Shown here: positions 6,859-13,525 of the stretch, in pieces | Numbering within the stretch: position 1 is the stretch's first letter | How the letters are laid out: each line of letters begins with the position of its first letter | From: Candidatus Nanopelagicaceae bacterium | GTDB taxonomy: Bacteria; Actinomycetota; Actinomycetes; Nanopelagicales; Nanopelagicaceae | Direction of reading: 5' to 3' | NCBI GenBank assembly: GCA_023262125.1 | Contig: JALRDT010000032.1 | Span: 1-13,525 of the forward strand | DNA: 13,525 nucleotides | Translations under genes and position numbers: made by a program | Notes under the pieces: generated by a model | The model's input: the letters and a program-made list of their open reading frames with translations, nothing else | Databases searched by the model: none | What the model was told of the DNA's origin: nothing

Positions 6859-8073
6859 ATGAGTAATGGCTTTCGTGGAGTTTGGCAGACTCCAACTTTA
6901 CGTAAATTAGTTGCAGCTCGATTTATTTCCAATTTTGGAAATGGTTTAGGGCCAATCGCTATTCCGTTTGGGGTGCTTGGTTTACCAAATACCAGCGCCA
7001 CCACCCTTTCCATGGTTTGGCTTGCAAATATGTTGCCATTGACCGGATTTATGTTAATCGGCGGTGTAATTGGAGATAAATTTCCCAGGGCTCAAATGGT
7101 CGGCGGCACCGATATTCTTTTGGGAATTTTCGTATTAGGAAATGGCCTTTCATTAATTACAGGTCATGGAAGCGTTGCAATCTTCATAATTGTTGGAATA
7201 GTCAGTGGATTCTTAAATGCTATCTGGTATCCATCGATGGGAGCGTTGACCACAGATTTAGCTGATGAAAAGATTCTTCAAGAATCGAACTCCGCAATTG
7301 GTCTGGCTTCCAACGTTGCGCTAATTCTCGGATCATCTGCTGGTGGAATATTGGTTGCGACTGTTGGCGCAGGTTGGGCAATCGCAATCGACGGTTTAAC
7401 TTTTTTACTGGCGGGTTTGATTGTCTTCTCGCTCAAAAAATTTACGCCAGTTGCTAAACCCTCATCTGAGTCCACATTTAAGGAACTAAGAAATGGTTGG
7501 CGAGAATTTATTTCGCACAAATGGATTGTGGCAATCGTTGCCGCTTCCACATTTATGTACGCCGCGGAGCGTTCAATTTATTCAGTGGTTGGCCCAATAG
7601 TTGCAAAAGAAGATTTGGGAGGCCCAAAACCATGGTCTGTAATTCTCACTTTTATGTCGCTAGGTTCGGTGTTTGGAGTTTTAGTGGCTGGAAAGGTCCG
7701 ACCAAAATACCCAATCCGAATCGCACTTTTAGCTCAATTTCCTACCGTAATTTGGGCATTGGCACTTGGTAATAGTGACTCCTTAATTTTAATTGCGGCT
7801 TCGGCATTCTTCTTTGGAATTGCATTAGATCTCTTCTATGTGCTTTGGATAACCACAATCCAGCAGCATGTGGCAAAAGAATCGATGTCTAAAGTTATGG
7901 CTTACGTCGCATGGGGTTCGACCGCAATGGCACCATTTATTATGGGACTCGCGGGACCTACTATTGAAATCTTTGGCTCTAGATCTACCCTAAATATTTT
8001 GGCCGTAATACTGGTGCTAACAATTTCGCTACCATTTTTAGTTAAAGAAGTGCGAGAAATTAGAGCGAATTAG
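6859..8073 (+). CDS. Major facilitator superfamily transporter (MFS_3, EntS-like)
   Basis: A 404-residue carrier with about 12 hydrophobic helices and a polar central loop (about 192-220, KKFTPVAKPSSESTFKEL). The N-terminal FRGVWQTPTLRKLVAARFISNFGNG and the motif-A-like GGVIGDKFPRAQM at 68-80 resemble the MFS_3 group that includes the enterobactin exporter EntS and many actinobacterial efflux proteins; substrate unknown. It starts 2 nt after the tgt stop with no clear ribosome binding site, so it is probably translated by reinitiation from tgt. Nothing in its sequence links it to queuosine; co-transcription may simply reflect genome compaction. Its last 14 bases overlap the end of the convergent phosphodiesterase gene. 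Confidence 0.88.
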   Translation: MSNGFRGVWQTPTLRKLVAARFISNFGNGLGPIAIPFGVLGLPNTSATTLSMVWLANMLPLTGFMLIGGVIGDKFPRAQMVGGTDILLGIFVLGNGLSLITGHGSVAIFIIVGIVSGFLNAIWYPSMGALTTDLADEKILQESNSAIGLASNVALILGSSAGGILVATVGAGWAIAIDGLTFLLAGLIVFSLKKFTPVAKPSSESTFKELRNGWREFISHKWIVAIVAASTFMYAAERSIYSVVGPIVAKEDLGGPKPWSVILTFMSLGSVFGVLVAGKVRPKYPIRIALLAQFPTVIWALALGNSDSLILIAASAFFFGIALDLFYVLWITTIQQHVAKESMSKVMAYVAWGSTAMAPFIMGLAGPTIEIFGSRSTLNILAVILVLTISLPFLVKEVREIRAN

Positions 8074-8719
8074 CAATCAACTCTGGGTTATCACTAATCA
8101 GAGTATCCACACCCCAACCGGCTAAACGTTTAGCAACTTCTGGATCGTTAACAGTCCACACATACATCTCTTGACCGCGCGCATGCACTTGGTCTACCCA
8201 TTCTTTGGTAACTAACTTCCAATAAGGTGCTACTACGTCAGCAAAAAATTTAGGGACATAAACTTTCTTCTCCAGCAGCTGAACTTTTCGTCCGGGAAAA
8301 TTTCGCATACGCCATACTGCTCTAGGGTCAAATGACATGAAGCTCATATCGATTTTGGGATTTAATTGATCTAGTTCCGCTTTTAATCTTTTCTCAAGTA
8401 AACCCTTAAATTTTTGAGGATGCTTGGTCTCAATCAAAACATCTTTACCGGCACCCATTGCGATATCCATAAATTCTTTGAAAAGTATTGGCTGTGGCGT
8501 AGCTTTGCTGATTGTTTCCCAAGTCATTTCATGTACATCGCCGCTCATGTTTGAAGTGCGATCCATGGTGTCGTCATGCCAACAAAATAGTTTTAAATCG
8601 CTGGTCAAATGTAAGTCACATTCAAAACCATCGCTCACCGGAATCGCATTTACATAAGCTTCTCGGCTCATCTCAGGATATTTAGCCGAATAGCCACGAT
8701 GTGCAATCACTCTGGTCAT
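8060..8719 (-). CDS. Glycerophosphodiester phosphodiesterase (UgpQ-like)
   Basis: Hydrolyses deacylated phospholipids such as glycerophosphocholine to glycerol-3-phosphate and an alcohol, supplying phosphate, carbon or lipid head groups. The 219-residue TIM barrel carries the GDPD signatures: HRG at 7-9, Glu33 and Asp35 in FECDLHLTSD (metal ligands), His48-Asp49 in CWHDDTMDRT, and Glu97/Lys99 in IETKHP. The C-terminal VWTVND and WGVDTLISDNP segments are also characteristic. There is no signal peptide, so it acts in the cytoplasm. The P-E-N-T usually found after HRG is P-E-M-S here. Its ATG overlaps the upstream DUF2236 gene by ATGA, and its 3' end overlaps the convergent MFS gene by 14 bases. 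It may also have its own leaderless promoter within the upstream gene's last codons. Confidence 0.92.
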   Translation of the reverse strand: MTRVIAHRGYSAKYPEMSREAYVNAIPVSDGFECDLHLTSDLKLFCWHDDTMDRTSNMSGDVHEMTWETISKATPQPILFKEFMDIAMGAGKDVLIETKHPQKFKGLLEKRLKAELDQLNPKIDMSFMSFDPRAVWRMRNFPGRKVQLLEKKVYVPKFFADVVAPYWKLVTKEWVDQVHARGQEMYVWTVNDPEVAKRLAGWGVDTLISDNPELIANSL

Positions 8720-9636
8720 TTACGTAGCCTAGCGATACGTTGGCGAGCAAACTTCTGGCTAGGTGATTCGTGGCCCAAAATCGCGCTTAAAAACTCCAAA
8801 ATAACTTTAGAGATCCTTAACCAGATCTTGCCCCGTTTTTTTAGCCCAAGCAGCTCAACCTCTCTTGGGTCCAAAGTTGCTACCGCTGCATTTGCAAAAA
8901 TCGTAAATGGAATTAGACCCAATTTAGAGAAAGGCGGTTTCAAAATAAATTTAACAACATCCTTAGTCGTCGCATTAGCGGTTAAAGCATGGTCTCTAAA
9001 ATAATCTAACTTCTCTTCCAATTCCGCAACTGATTTTGGCGCATCATTCAAACCAAGTGGTTCGGCACTTTTAGCCCATTCTTTTACATATTGGTCCGCT
9101 GAAGTCTTAAATTTGTAATTCAAATCAATATATGTTTTCAAAAAAGCGTCGGTAAAGGCACAATGTACCCACAACAAATATTCACTTGCTTTCGCGACAT
9201 AATCGTGTGATTGACCGTCTTTACCAATGTAAGTTCCGGTGACACGACTGTGCATTTCATTTACTCGACGTGCTTCCTTTTCTATAAATTCAGTTGCACC
9301 AAATGAAGTGATTGTCAGCCATTTAGTAGTTCCTGCTAAGCGACCAAGTGGATCTTCTTGATAACGAGAATGCTCAGCAACTCCTGCTAAAGCCGCAGGG
9401 TGGGCAGCTTGCAAAAGAAGCGCTCTGATTCCACCCACAATTGTTGATACGCAACCATGTACTTCCCAAACTGCTGATTCTGGGCCAAAGTAGCCTTCAT
9501 CATCTCCTTCGAGCATTTGAAAAGCCCATTTAGGAGTGCCATCTTTAGAACCAGAAACAACCTCGCGAAAACGATTTGCTAATGGTTTTGTTAATGGAAA
9601 GTTACTTAAGTCTGGCACAGAGCAAATAGTAACCAT
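8716..9636 (-). CDS. DUF2236 / MpaB-Lcp family protein (putative haem oxygenase-type enzyme)
   Basis: A 306-residue protein of the MPAB_Lcp_cat (DUF2236) family, abundant in Actinobacteria. Related proteins include the latex-clearing rubber oxygenase Lcp and the fungal mycophenolic-acid enzyme MpaB; both cleave isoprenoid chains oxidatively. Signature stretches are ESAVWEVHG (about 53-61), GGIRALLLQAAHPAALAGVA (68-87) with His79, then SRYQEDPLGRLAGTTKWL (90-107) with Arg91, and a later LLWVHCAFTDAF with His158. His79 and His158 are plausible haem or metal ligands, but this is from family resemblance, not demonstrated. No signal peptide is seen. The ATG at 9634-9636 lies 16 bp from the divergent TipAS gene. 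The stop overlaps the phosphodiesterase start (ATGA), so the two are co-translated; a shared lipid-related role is possible but unproven. Confidence 0.85.
   Translation of the reverse strand: MVTICSVPDLSNFPLTKPLANRFREVVSGSKDGTPKWAFQMLEGDDEGYFGPESAVWEVHGCVSTIVGGIRALLLQAAHPAALAGVAEHSRYQEDPLGRLAGTTKWLTITSFGATEFIEKEARRVNEMHSRVTGTYIGKDGQSHDYVAKASEYLLWVHCAFTDAFLKTYIDLNYKFKTSADQYVKEWAKSAEPLGLNDAPKSVAELEEKLDYFRDHALTANATTKDVVKFILKPPFSKLGLIPFTIFANAAVATLDPREVELLGLKKRGKIWLRISKVILEFLSAILGHESPSQKFARQRIARLRK
8720..8731 (-). promoter_or_regulatory. Possible internal leaderless promoter of the phosphodiesterase gene
   Basis: TAGGCT (8726-8731, minus strand) plus six bases (ACGTAA) precedes the ATG at 8719. 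The wider block 8716-8737 is identical at 19 of 22 positions to the block in front of the hydrolase gene. The motif is embedded in the last codons (R-I-A-R-L-R-K) of the upstream DUF2236 gene, so it is constrained by coding; the match could therefore be partly chance. Confidence 0.45.
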
Positions 9637-9652
9637 CAGTTAAACTTTATCT
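9637..9652. promoter_or_regulatory. Overlapping divergent leaderless promoters
   Basis: Only 16 bp separate the two ATG codons. On the plus strand TAAACT (9641-9646) is followed by 6 bases and ATG. On the minus strand TAAAGT (9649-9644) is followed by 7 bases and ATG. The two -10 hexamers share 9644-9646, so RNA polymerase could open only one at a time. Neither gene has room for a ribosome binding site in this gap. Confidence 0.55.
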
Positions 9653-10051
9653 ATGTCTCACAATTTCAATGCAGCTGGGTCATATGAAGCAGAGGCCAAA
9701 GAACGTTGGGGCGATACTGCGGCATATAAAGATTCACAGAAACGTCTTGCTGGTTATTCAAAAGAAGATATAGCAAAGGCGCAGAGAGCCATGCAAGATG
9801 CGACTAATTTAGTTCGAGCAGCTTTTATTGAGGGATTACCTGCTAATAGCGAAAGGGCAATGGACGGCGCAGAAGCGCACCGCAAATCAATTAGTGATTG
9901 GTGGTACGACTGCACTTATCAAATACATACTGGCTTAGCGAGTATGTATTTGGCCGATCCTAGATTTTCAGCTCATTACGAAAATCAACAAGTAGGTTTA
10001 GCCAAATATATTCATGATGCAATCTTGGCTAATGCTGCACGTAATTCCTAA
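9653..10051 (+). CDS. Stand-alone TipAS antibiotic-recognition domain protein
   Basis: The 132 residues match the TipAS domain, the C-terminal ligand-binding half of the MerR-type regulator TipA of Streptomyces, which binds thiopeptide antibiotics. Recognisable parts are YEAEAKERWGDTAAYKDSQKR (about 11-31), YSKEDIAKAQ, then AHRKSISDWWYDCTYQIHTG (75-94), and GLASMYLADPRFSAHYE ending in GLAKYIHDAI. Cys87 lies in the W-Y-x-C segment where TipA carries a conserved cysteine implicated in covalent thiopeptide capture. No helix-turn-helix precedes it: the ATG at 9653 has only 16 bp before the divergent gene, so it is a sole-domain form, like the short TipAS product made in Streptomyces. Such a protein might sequester a small molecule, but the ligand here is unknown. 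The message is probably leaderless. Its stop is 22 bp from the convergent cysteine synthase-like gene. Confidence 0.85.
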   Translation: MSHNFNAAGSYEAEAKERWGDTAAYKDSQKRLAGYSKEDIAKAQRAMQDATNLVRAAFIEGLPANSERAMDGAEAHRKSISDWWYDCTYQIHTGLASMYLADPRFSAHYENQQVGLAKYIHDAILANAARNS

Positions 10052-10073
10052 CGACTGCTGACAGCTTTTCAAA

Positions 10074-10958
10074 TTAGTACTTCAGCCAATAATCTTTCAT
10101 ATATTTTTCACCTTCGTCACAGAAGAAAGTGACTACGGTTTGTAAATTATGTTCTTCTTTAAGCTTTTTAGCTGCCATTAGATGTGCGCCAGATGATGGC
10201 CCAACAAAAATTCCATGCGTGCGAGCAATACGTCGCATCTCCTCAATTGAATCATTGGAGTGGATATGAACAAAGCCATCAATTTCATGTTCGTGGCGCT
10301 GGATGATTCCTGGCACAAAGCCATCTGAAATTCCTTCAATCAAATGCTTCTCAACTTCTCCGCAGGCAATGGTGCAAGATTCAGAAGGTTCAAGCGCATA
10401 TGTTTCGCAATTTGGGTTTACCTCTTTAAATGCTTTACCAACACCAATGATGGTGCCTCCAGTTCCGACACCACCAATAACTAATTCTGGCTTTGACGGA
10501 AGTTCTTTTAGTATTTCTTGAGCCAACCATTCTGAGTTCTCATTTACATTCCACTCATTATCAAATTGTTGTGGTGCAAAATAACCAGGTTCTTTACTTA
10601 AACGTCGACATTCTTCTAGCGCATCGTTTACATGAAAATCGCCGATTTCTCTTACCTCTGCACCAAAAGCTTTAGAGATTGCAACTCGCTCTTGTGATAA
10701 TCCAGTAGGCATCACAACTAACATTTTGTAGCCTTTAACTGCCGCAACCATTGACATTGCATTTCCGGTATTTCCCGAAGATGCTTCAACAATAGTGTCG
10801 CCAGGCTTTAAAAGGCCTTCTTTTTCAGCACGCTCAATCATGTACTTAGCGATACGCGCTTTGATTGAGCCTGATGGATTTAGATATTCCATCTTTACCC
10901 AGATGCCCTCAATATTAATTAAAGGAGTATTGCCGATGGCATCAAGAATGGTCTTCAT
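10074..10958 (-). CDS. Cysteine synthase/cystathionine beta-synthase family PLP enzyme
   Basis: A 294-residue fold-type II PLP enzyme. Lys33 in NPSGSIKARIAKYM is the cofactor Schiff-base lysine. SSGNTGNAMS at 60-69 is the substrate-carboxylate loop, GTGGT at 165-169 cradles the PLP phosphate, and Ser255 in VGPSSGA contacts the ring nitrogen. The C-terminal FCDEGEKYM resembles the D-x-G-x-x-Y motif of CysK/CysM. Cysteine synthases usually read S-V/I-K-D-R at the lysine; this one has K-A-R. That may simply be a family variant, or point to a related beta-replacement or beta-elimination reaction, so I leave the exact reaction open. It starts 15 bp after the enolase-family gene and is the last gene of the operon. 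No strong ribosome binding site is seen. Confidence 0.88.
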   Translation of the reverse strand: MKTILDAIGNTPLINIEGIWVKMEYLNPSGSIKARIAKYMIERAEKEGLLKPGDTIVEASSGNTGNAMSMVAAVKGYKMLVVMPTGLSQERVAISKAFGAEVREIGDFHVNDALEECRRLSKEPGYFAPQQFDNEWNVNENSEWLAQEILKELPSKPELVIGGVGTGGTIIGVGKAFKEVNPNCETYALEPSESCTIACGEVEKHLIEGISDGFVPGIIQRHEHEIDGFVHIHSNDSIEEMRRIARTHGIFVGPSSGAHLMAAKKLKEEHNLQTVVTFFCDEGEKYMKDYWLKY

Positions 10959-10973
10959 AGCCCGAAATCTTAA

Positions 10974-12083
10974 TTACTTTTGACTGACTTGTCGCTTGGC
11001 TTTTGCTAACCATTCAGGATTAATTGTCACTCCCCATCCTGGTTGTGAAGGAATCATCACTTTGCCGCTCTCAATTTTAAAAGGATCTCCAAGAAATAAA
11101 CCTACCTGCCATGGATAGTAATCCTCTTGTTCGATGGAAAATTCAAGATATTTTCCAGGATTATCAATTGCGCCAAGTAGATGCATTGTGCAAATAGTTA
11201 CAAGTGAAAGATTCGCACTATGCGGTGTAATTGGTAACCCAGCTTTTTTGGCCATCTCTACAACTTTAAGGGTGCGCCAAATACCTCCCATATACATAAC
11301 ATCCGGTTGTAGAACATCAACTGCACGCATATCAATCATTCTTTGCCAAGTTGATAGATCCCAATCTTGTTCGCCACCAGTAACATCAATTTCTAGAGCA
11401 TCTGTTACTTCTTTAGTTTCTGCCAACTCCCAGTATTTACATGGTTCTTCAAAGTGCGAGATACCTTCAGCTTGTAGAAGTTTGCCAACTTCAATTGCTC
11501 GTTTAGGAGAGAAACCAGAGTTACCGTCGACCAACTTTGAAATTCCATCGCCAAGTGCTCTAGAAACTACCGGTACAACTTCCTCGGTTCGGCCTGGCCA
11601 TTCATCAATATCATTTCCGCACTCAGCGCCTACCCGCCACTTAAATGCATCAAATCCATACTTGTCACGCAGCTCTACAAATCTCTTTGCTTCATCTTGT
11701 GGAGTAATGTCGCGTTTCATTGATGATGCATATGTGCGTAAAGCTTTTGCTTTGCCGCCTAATAATTCAACAACCGGTTTGTCTTGCGCTTTACCTTGCA
11801 AATCCCAAAGCGCAGTATCAAGACCTGCATTGGCTCGGCAGCGATAACTTCCTGGGTATTTATGTTCTTTAGCTTCTACTCTATTAATTAGAAATCCAAT
11901 GTCGTCTGCAGATTGACCTAATACCCAAGGAGCTACTTGGCGATGTAAAACTTGTGCAGTGATATCAGCGTTATACGTAGATGTTTGGCCCCATCCTTCA
12001 AGGCCTTCATCAGTAGTTACCTTTACAAAGCAGACAAATTCATCTGTATAACTCTCTATCGAGGTTATCTTGCCGAAATTCAT
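10974..12083 (-). CDS. Mandelate racemase/muconate lactonizing enzyme family protein, probable acid-sugar dehydratase
   Basis: A 369-residue enolase-superfamily enzyme: an N-terminal capping domain (about 1-115) and a TIM barrel. The Mg2+ ligands are Asp186 (LVDGNSGF), Glu212 (HFEEPC) and Glu238 (GGEQDW), spaced 26 and 26 residues as in mandelate racemase. The Asp261 (LQPDVMYMGG) and His288 (TPHSANLSL) dyad has the same 23- and 50-residue offsets from Glu238 as mandelate racemase. This places it in the mandelate racemase subgroup, whose members mostly dehydrate sugar acids. On the other face the usual K-x-K is K148-W-R150, so the second lysine is replaced by arginine. An insertion (about 152-164) follows. 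It starts 1 nt after the ABC ATPase stop, so it is co-translated with it. The importer may supply its substrate; which acid is unknown. Confidence 0.9.
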   Translation of the reverse strand: MNFGKITSIESYTDEFVCFVKVTTDEGLEGWGQTSTYNADITAQVLHRQVAPWVLGQSADDIGFLINRVEAKEHKYPGSYRCRANAGLDTALWDLQGKAQDKPVVELLGGKAKALRTYASSMKRDITPQDEAKRFVELRDKYGFDAFKWRVGAECGNDIDEWPGRTEEVVPVVSRALGDGISKLVDGNSGFSPKRAIEVGKLLQAEGISHFEEPCKYWELAETKEVTDALEIDVTGGEQDWDLSTWQRMIDMRAVDVLQPDVMYMGGIWRTLKVVEMAKKAGLPITPHSANLSLVTICTMHLLGAIDNPGKYLEFSIEQEDYYPWQVGLFLGDPFKIESGKVMIPSQPGWGVTINPEWLAKAKRQVSQK

Positions 12084-12084
12084 A

Positions 12085-13122
12085 TTACTTTACGAATACT
12101 GCAAATTTATCTGCACTGACATCAACAGCAGTTCCTGGAAGTAATCCAGATGCATCTTGGGATTCCATTTGTGCATTAATTCTGCTGCCATCTGGCAAGC
12201 TGACCATTACTCGGCAAATCGAACCTAGGAATGAAGTTGCAACTACGCGACCATCGCCGCTCTTGCTCGCTTTTACGGTTAATGATTCTGGGCGAATAAG
12301 AGCAACACCTTCACCAGATGTTATTGATCCTGGAAGAGTACTTAGTTCGGTACCGAATGCACTGAATTTTCCGTTAGAGACTTTTACCTTCACTTGGTTG
12401 GTAAGTCCTACGAATTCGGCTACGAATGAAGTTGCAGGACGATCATAAAGTTCGGCCGGCGATGCAATTTGCTCAAGTAATCCGTTGCGCATGACGCCAA
12501 CACGATCTGCAATACCAAGAGCTTCTTCCTGGTCGTGAGTTACGAACAATGTAGTAGTTCCAAGCTCTAATTGAATACGACGAATTTCATCGCGTAACTG
12601 AGTGCGTACCTTTGCATCAAGTGCTGAAAGTGGTTCATCAAGAAGTAAAACTTGCGGCGAAATAGCTAATGCGCGTGCCAGCGCAATACGTTGTTGCTGT
12701 CCACCAGACATTTGATGTGGGTAATGATTTGAATGGGTTGATAGACCAACTAGCTCAAGTAATTCACCTGAACGATCAGCGCGCTTATCAGAAGCTGTTT
12801 TGTGCGCCTTTAACTTCAAACCATATTCAACGTTTTCACGCGCTGTCATATGAGGAAAGAGTGAATAAGCCTGGAAAACCATGCCCATGTTGCGCTTATT
12901 TGGCGCAGTGTATGTAATGTCTTTTCCATCAACAATGATTTGGCCGCGATCTAGCTCTTGCAGACCAGCTAAGGCACGTAGCGCTGTAGTCTTGCCGCAA
13001 CCTGAAGGTCCAAGTAGCGCAACAAACTCACCTTTGGCGATTTCTAGAGTTAAACCGTCAAGCGCTTTGACTGAACCAAAGTGCTTAGCGATATCAACCA
13101 ATTGCACATATGCAGAGCTCAC
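12085..13122 (-). CDS. ABC transporter ATPase, PotA/FbpC/CysA type with TOBE domain
   Basis: Energises an ABC importer on the cytoplasmic face of the membrane. The 345 residues hold a full nucleotide-binding domain: Walker A GPSGCGKTT (38-46), Q-loop Gln84 (MVFQAYSLFP), signature MSGGQQQR (138-145), Walker B VLLLDEP (158-164), and H-loop His196 (VTHDQEEA). A TOBE-type regulatory domain occupies about residues 240-345. This class serves importers for polyamines, iron, sulfate, phosphonates or related solutes, and the sequence alone does not choose among them. The start is GTG at 13120-13122 with GAAAGGAAA at 13127-13135 as ribosome binding site; a nearer ATG at 13125-13127 is immediately followed by TAG. 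It lies 15 bp after the permease gene and 1 bp before the enolase-family gene. Confidence 0.94.
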   Translation of the reverse strand: MSSAYVQLVDIAKHFGSVKALDGLTLEIAKGEFVALLGPSGCGKTTALRALAGLQELDRGQIIVDGKDITYTAPNKRNMGMVFQAYSLFPHMTARENVEYGLKLKAHKTASDKRADRSGELLELVGLSTHSNHYPHQMSGGQQQRIALARALAISPQVLLLDEPLSALDAKVRTQLRDEIRRIQLELGTTTLFVTHDQEEALGIADRVGVMRNGLLEQIASPAELYDRPATSFVAEFVGLTNQVKVKVSNGKFSAFGTELSTLPGSITSGEGVALIRPESLTVKASKSGDGRVVATSFLGSICRVMVSLPDGSRINAQMESQDASGLLPGTAVDVSADKFAVFVK

Positions 13123-13137
13123 TACATTTCCTTTCGA

Positions 13138-13525
13138 TTAAGCGACATCAACATCTAAAATTTCCTTCTGTCGCTTCTTTTGCGGGACTATTAATAACAA
13201 AACCAGAACAAATAAAATTGAAGCAAGGGATACGGCAACTGCCACATTTCCATTGGTTCGCCCAATTTGTGCAATTACGACTTGGAAAGTCTTGTAGTTA
13301 AGAAGATTTGAAATCGTGAATTCACCAAGCACAAGCGCGATTGCAATAAATGAGCCATTTAGAATGCCGGTGCGCAGGGTAGGCATAATTACGCCAGCCA
13401 TCATGCGAGATGTTGAGGCGCCTAAAGTTCGAGCTGCTTCAGCCAGAGTATGGATATCCGATGCATCTAAAGCAGCTGAGAGCGATCTATAGGTGTACGG
13501 CAGAATCAACATCGAATAAACCAAG
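13138..13525 (-). CDS. ABC transporter permease, C-terminal part (PotC/ThiP-like), cut by the right edge
   Basis: The 128 visible residues form the C-terminal end of a binding-protein-dependent permease. They carry the PYTYRSLSAAL segment and the EAA loop (about 27-53: LAEAARTLGASTSRMMAGVI and on), followed by membrane helices with LGEFTISNLL and LASILFVLVLLLIVP. The type fits importers of polyamines, iron, thiamine or phosphonates. The frame continues off the window: the first codon at 13522-13524 is TTG reading as an internal Leu, not a start. The TAA at 13138-13140 is followed by the ATPase 15 bp later, so the pair is an operon. The binding protein is presumably further upstream, outside the window. 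Confidence 0.9.
   Translation of the reverse strand, partial: LVYSMLILPYTYRSLSAALDASDIHTLAEAARTLGASTSRMMAGVIMPTLRTGILNGSFIAIALVLGEFTISNLLNYKTFQVVIAQIGRTNGNVAVAVSLASILFVLVLLLIVPQKKRQKEILDVDVA

Noticed and set aside
11134..11847. 237-codon plus-strand frame opposite the enolase-family gene
   Set aside because: It is antisense to a gene with a complete active site; serine/proline-rich composition and no homology I can recognise.

Overview
Apart from its first ~185 bases, the window looks like a compact, low-GC genome of a streamlined free-living actinobacterium. I infer a freshwater acI-type lineage (Nanopelagicales, such as Planktophila or Nanopelagicus). The reasons are a tRNA-guanine transglycosylase with the long actinobacterial insertion, a TipAS-domain protein, an MpaB/Lcp-family (DUF2236) protein, AT-rich codon use, very short or overlapping gene junctions, and several starts with a TAnnnT -10 box only 6-7 nt upstream (leaderless transcription, common in Actinobacteria). 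No rRNA, tRNA, CRISPR array, transposon or phage gene was seen.

The left edge is chimeric. Bases 1 to ~185 (about 57% G+C by my count) encode on the minus strand part of F0 ATP synthase subunit a of alphaproteobacterial type. At about 182-190 this meets the N-terminal 59-60 codons of a peptide-transporter permease (OppB/DppB), also on the minus strand. Both genes are broken at the same point, which suggests an assembly or amplification artefact.

Region 182-3338 (minus) is an oligopeptide ABC importer transcribed as permease C, binding protein, permease B, with intergenic secondary structures. Region 3485-5597 (minus) is a two-gene unit, an alpha/beta hydrolase overlapping an MFS transporter. 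Divergent from it, 5627-8073 (plus), tgt is followed after 2 nt by a second MFS transporter. Convergent to that, 8060-9636 (minus) holds a DUF2236 (MpaB/Lcp-type) protein overlapping a glycerophosphodiester phosphodiesterase by ATGA. A stand-alone TipAS-domain gene (9653-10051, plus) diverges from the DUF2236 gene across only 16 bp, in which two opposing -10 boxes overlap.

Region 10074-13525 (minus) is a tight operon read from the right edge: an inner-membrane ABC permease (5' part off the window), a PotA/FbpC-type ATPase, a mandelate racemase-subgroup enolase-superfamily enzyme starting 1 nt after the ATPase, and a cysteine synthase-like PLP enzyme. The arrangement suggests uptake of a small acid or amino compound followed by its dehydration or other processing, but the substrate cannot be read from the sequence.

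I see no clearly new multi-gene system. The most interesting points are the chimeric junction, a near-identical 22-nt leaderless-promoter block at two genes, the overlapping divergent promoters, and the transporter-dehydratase-PLP enzyme operon. All genes longer than ~300 bp are accounted for, and no gene-free stretch exceeds 300 bases.
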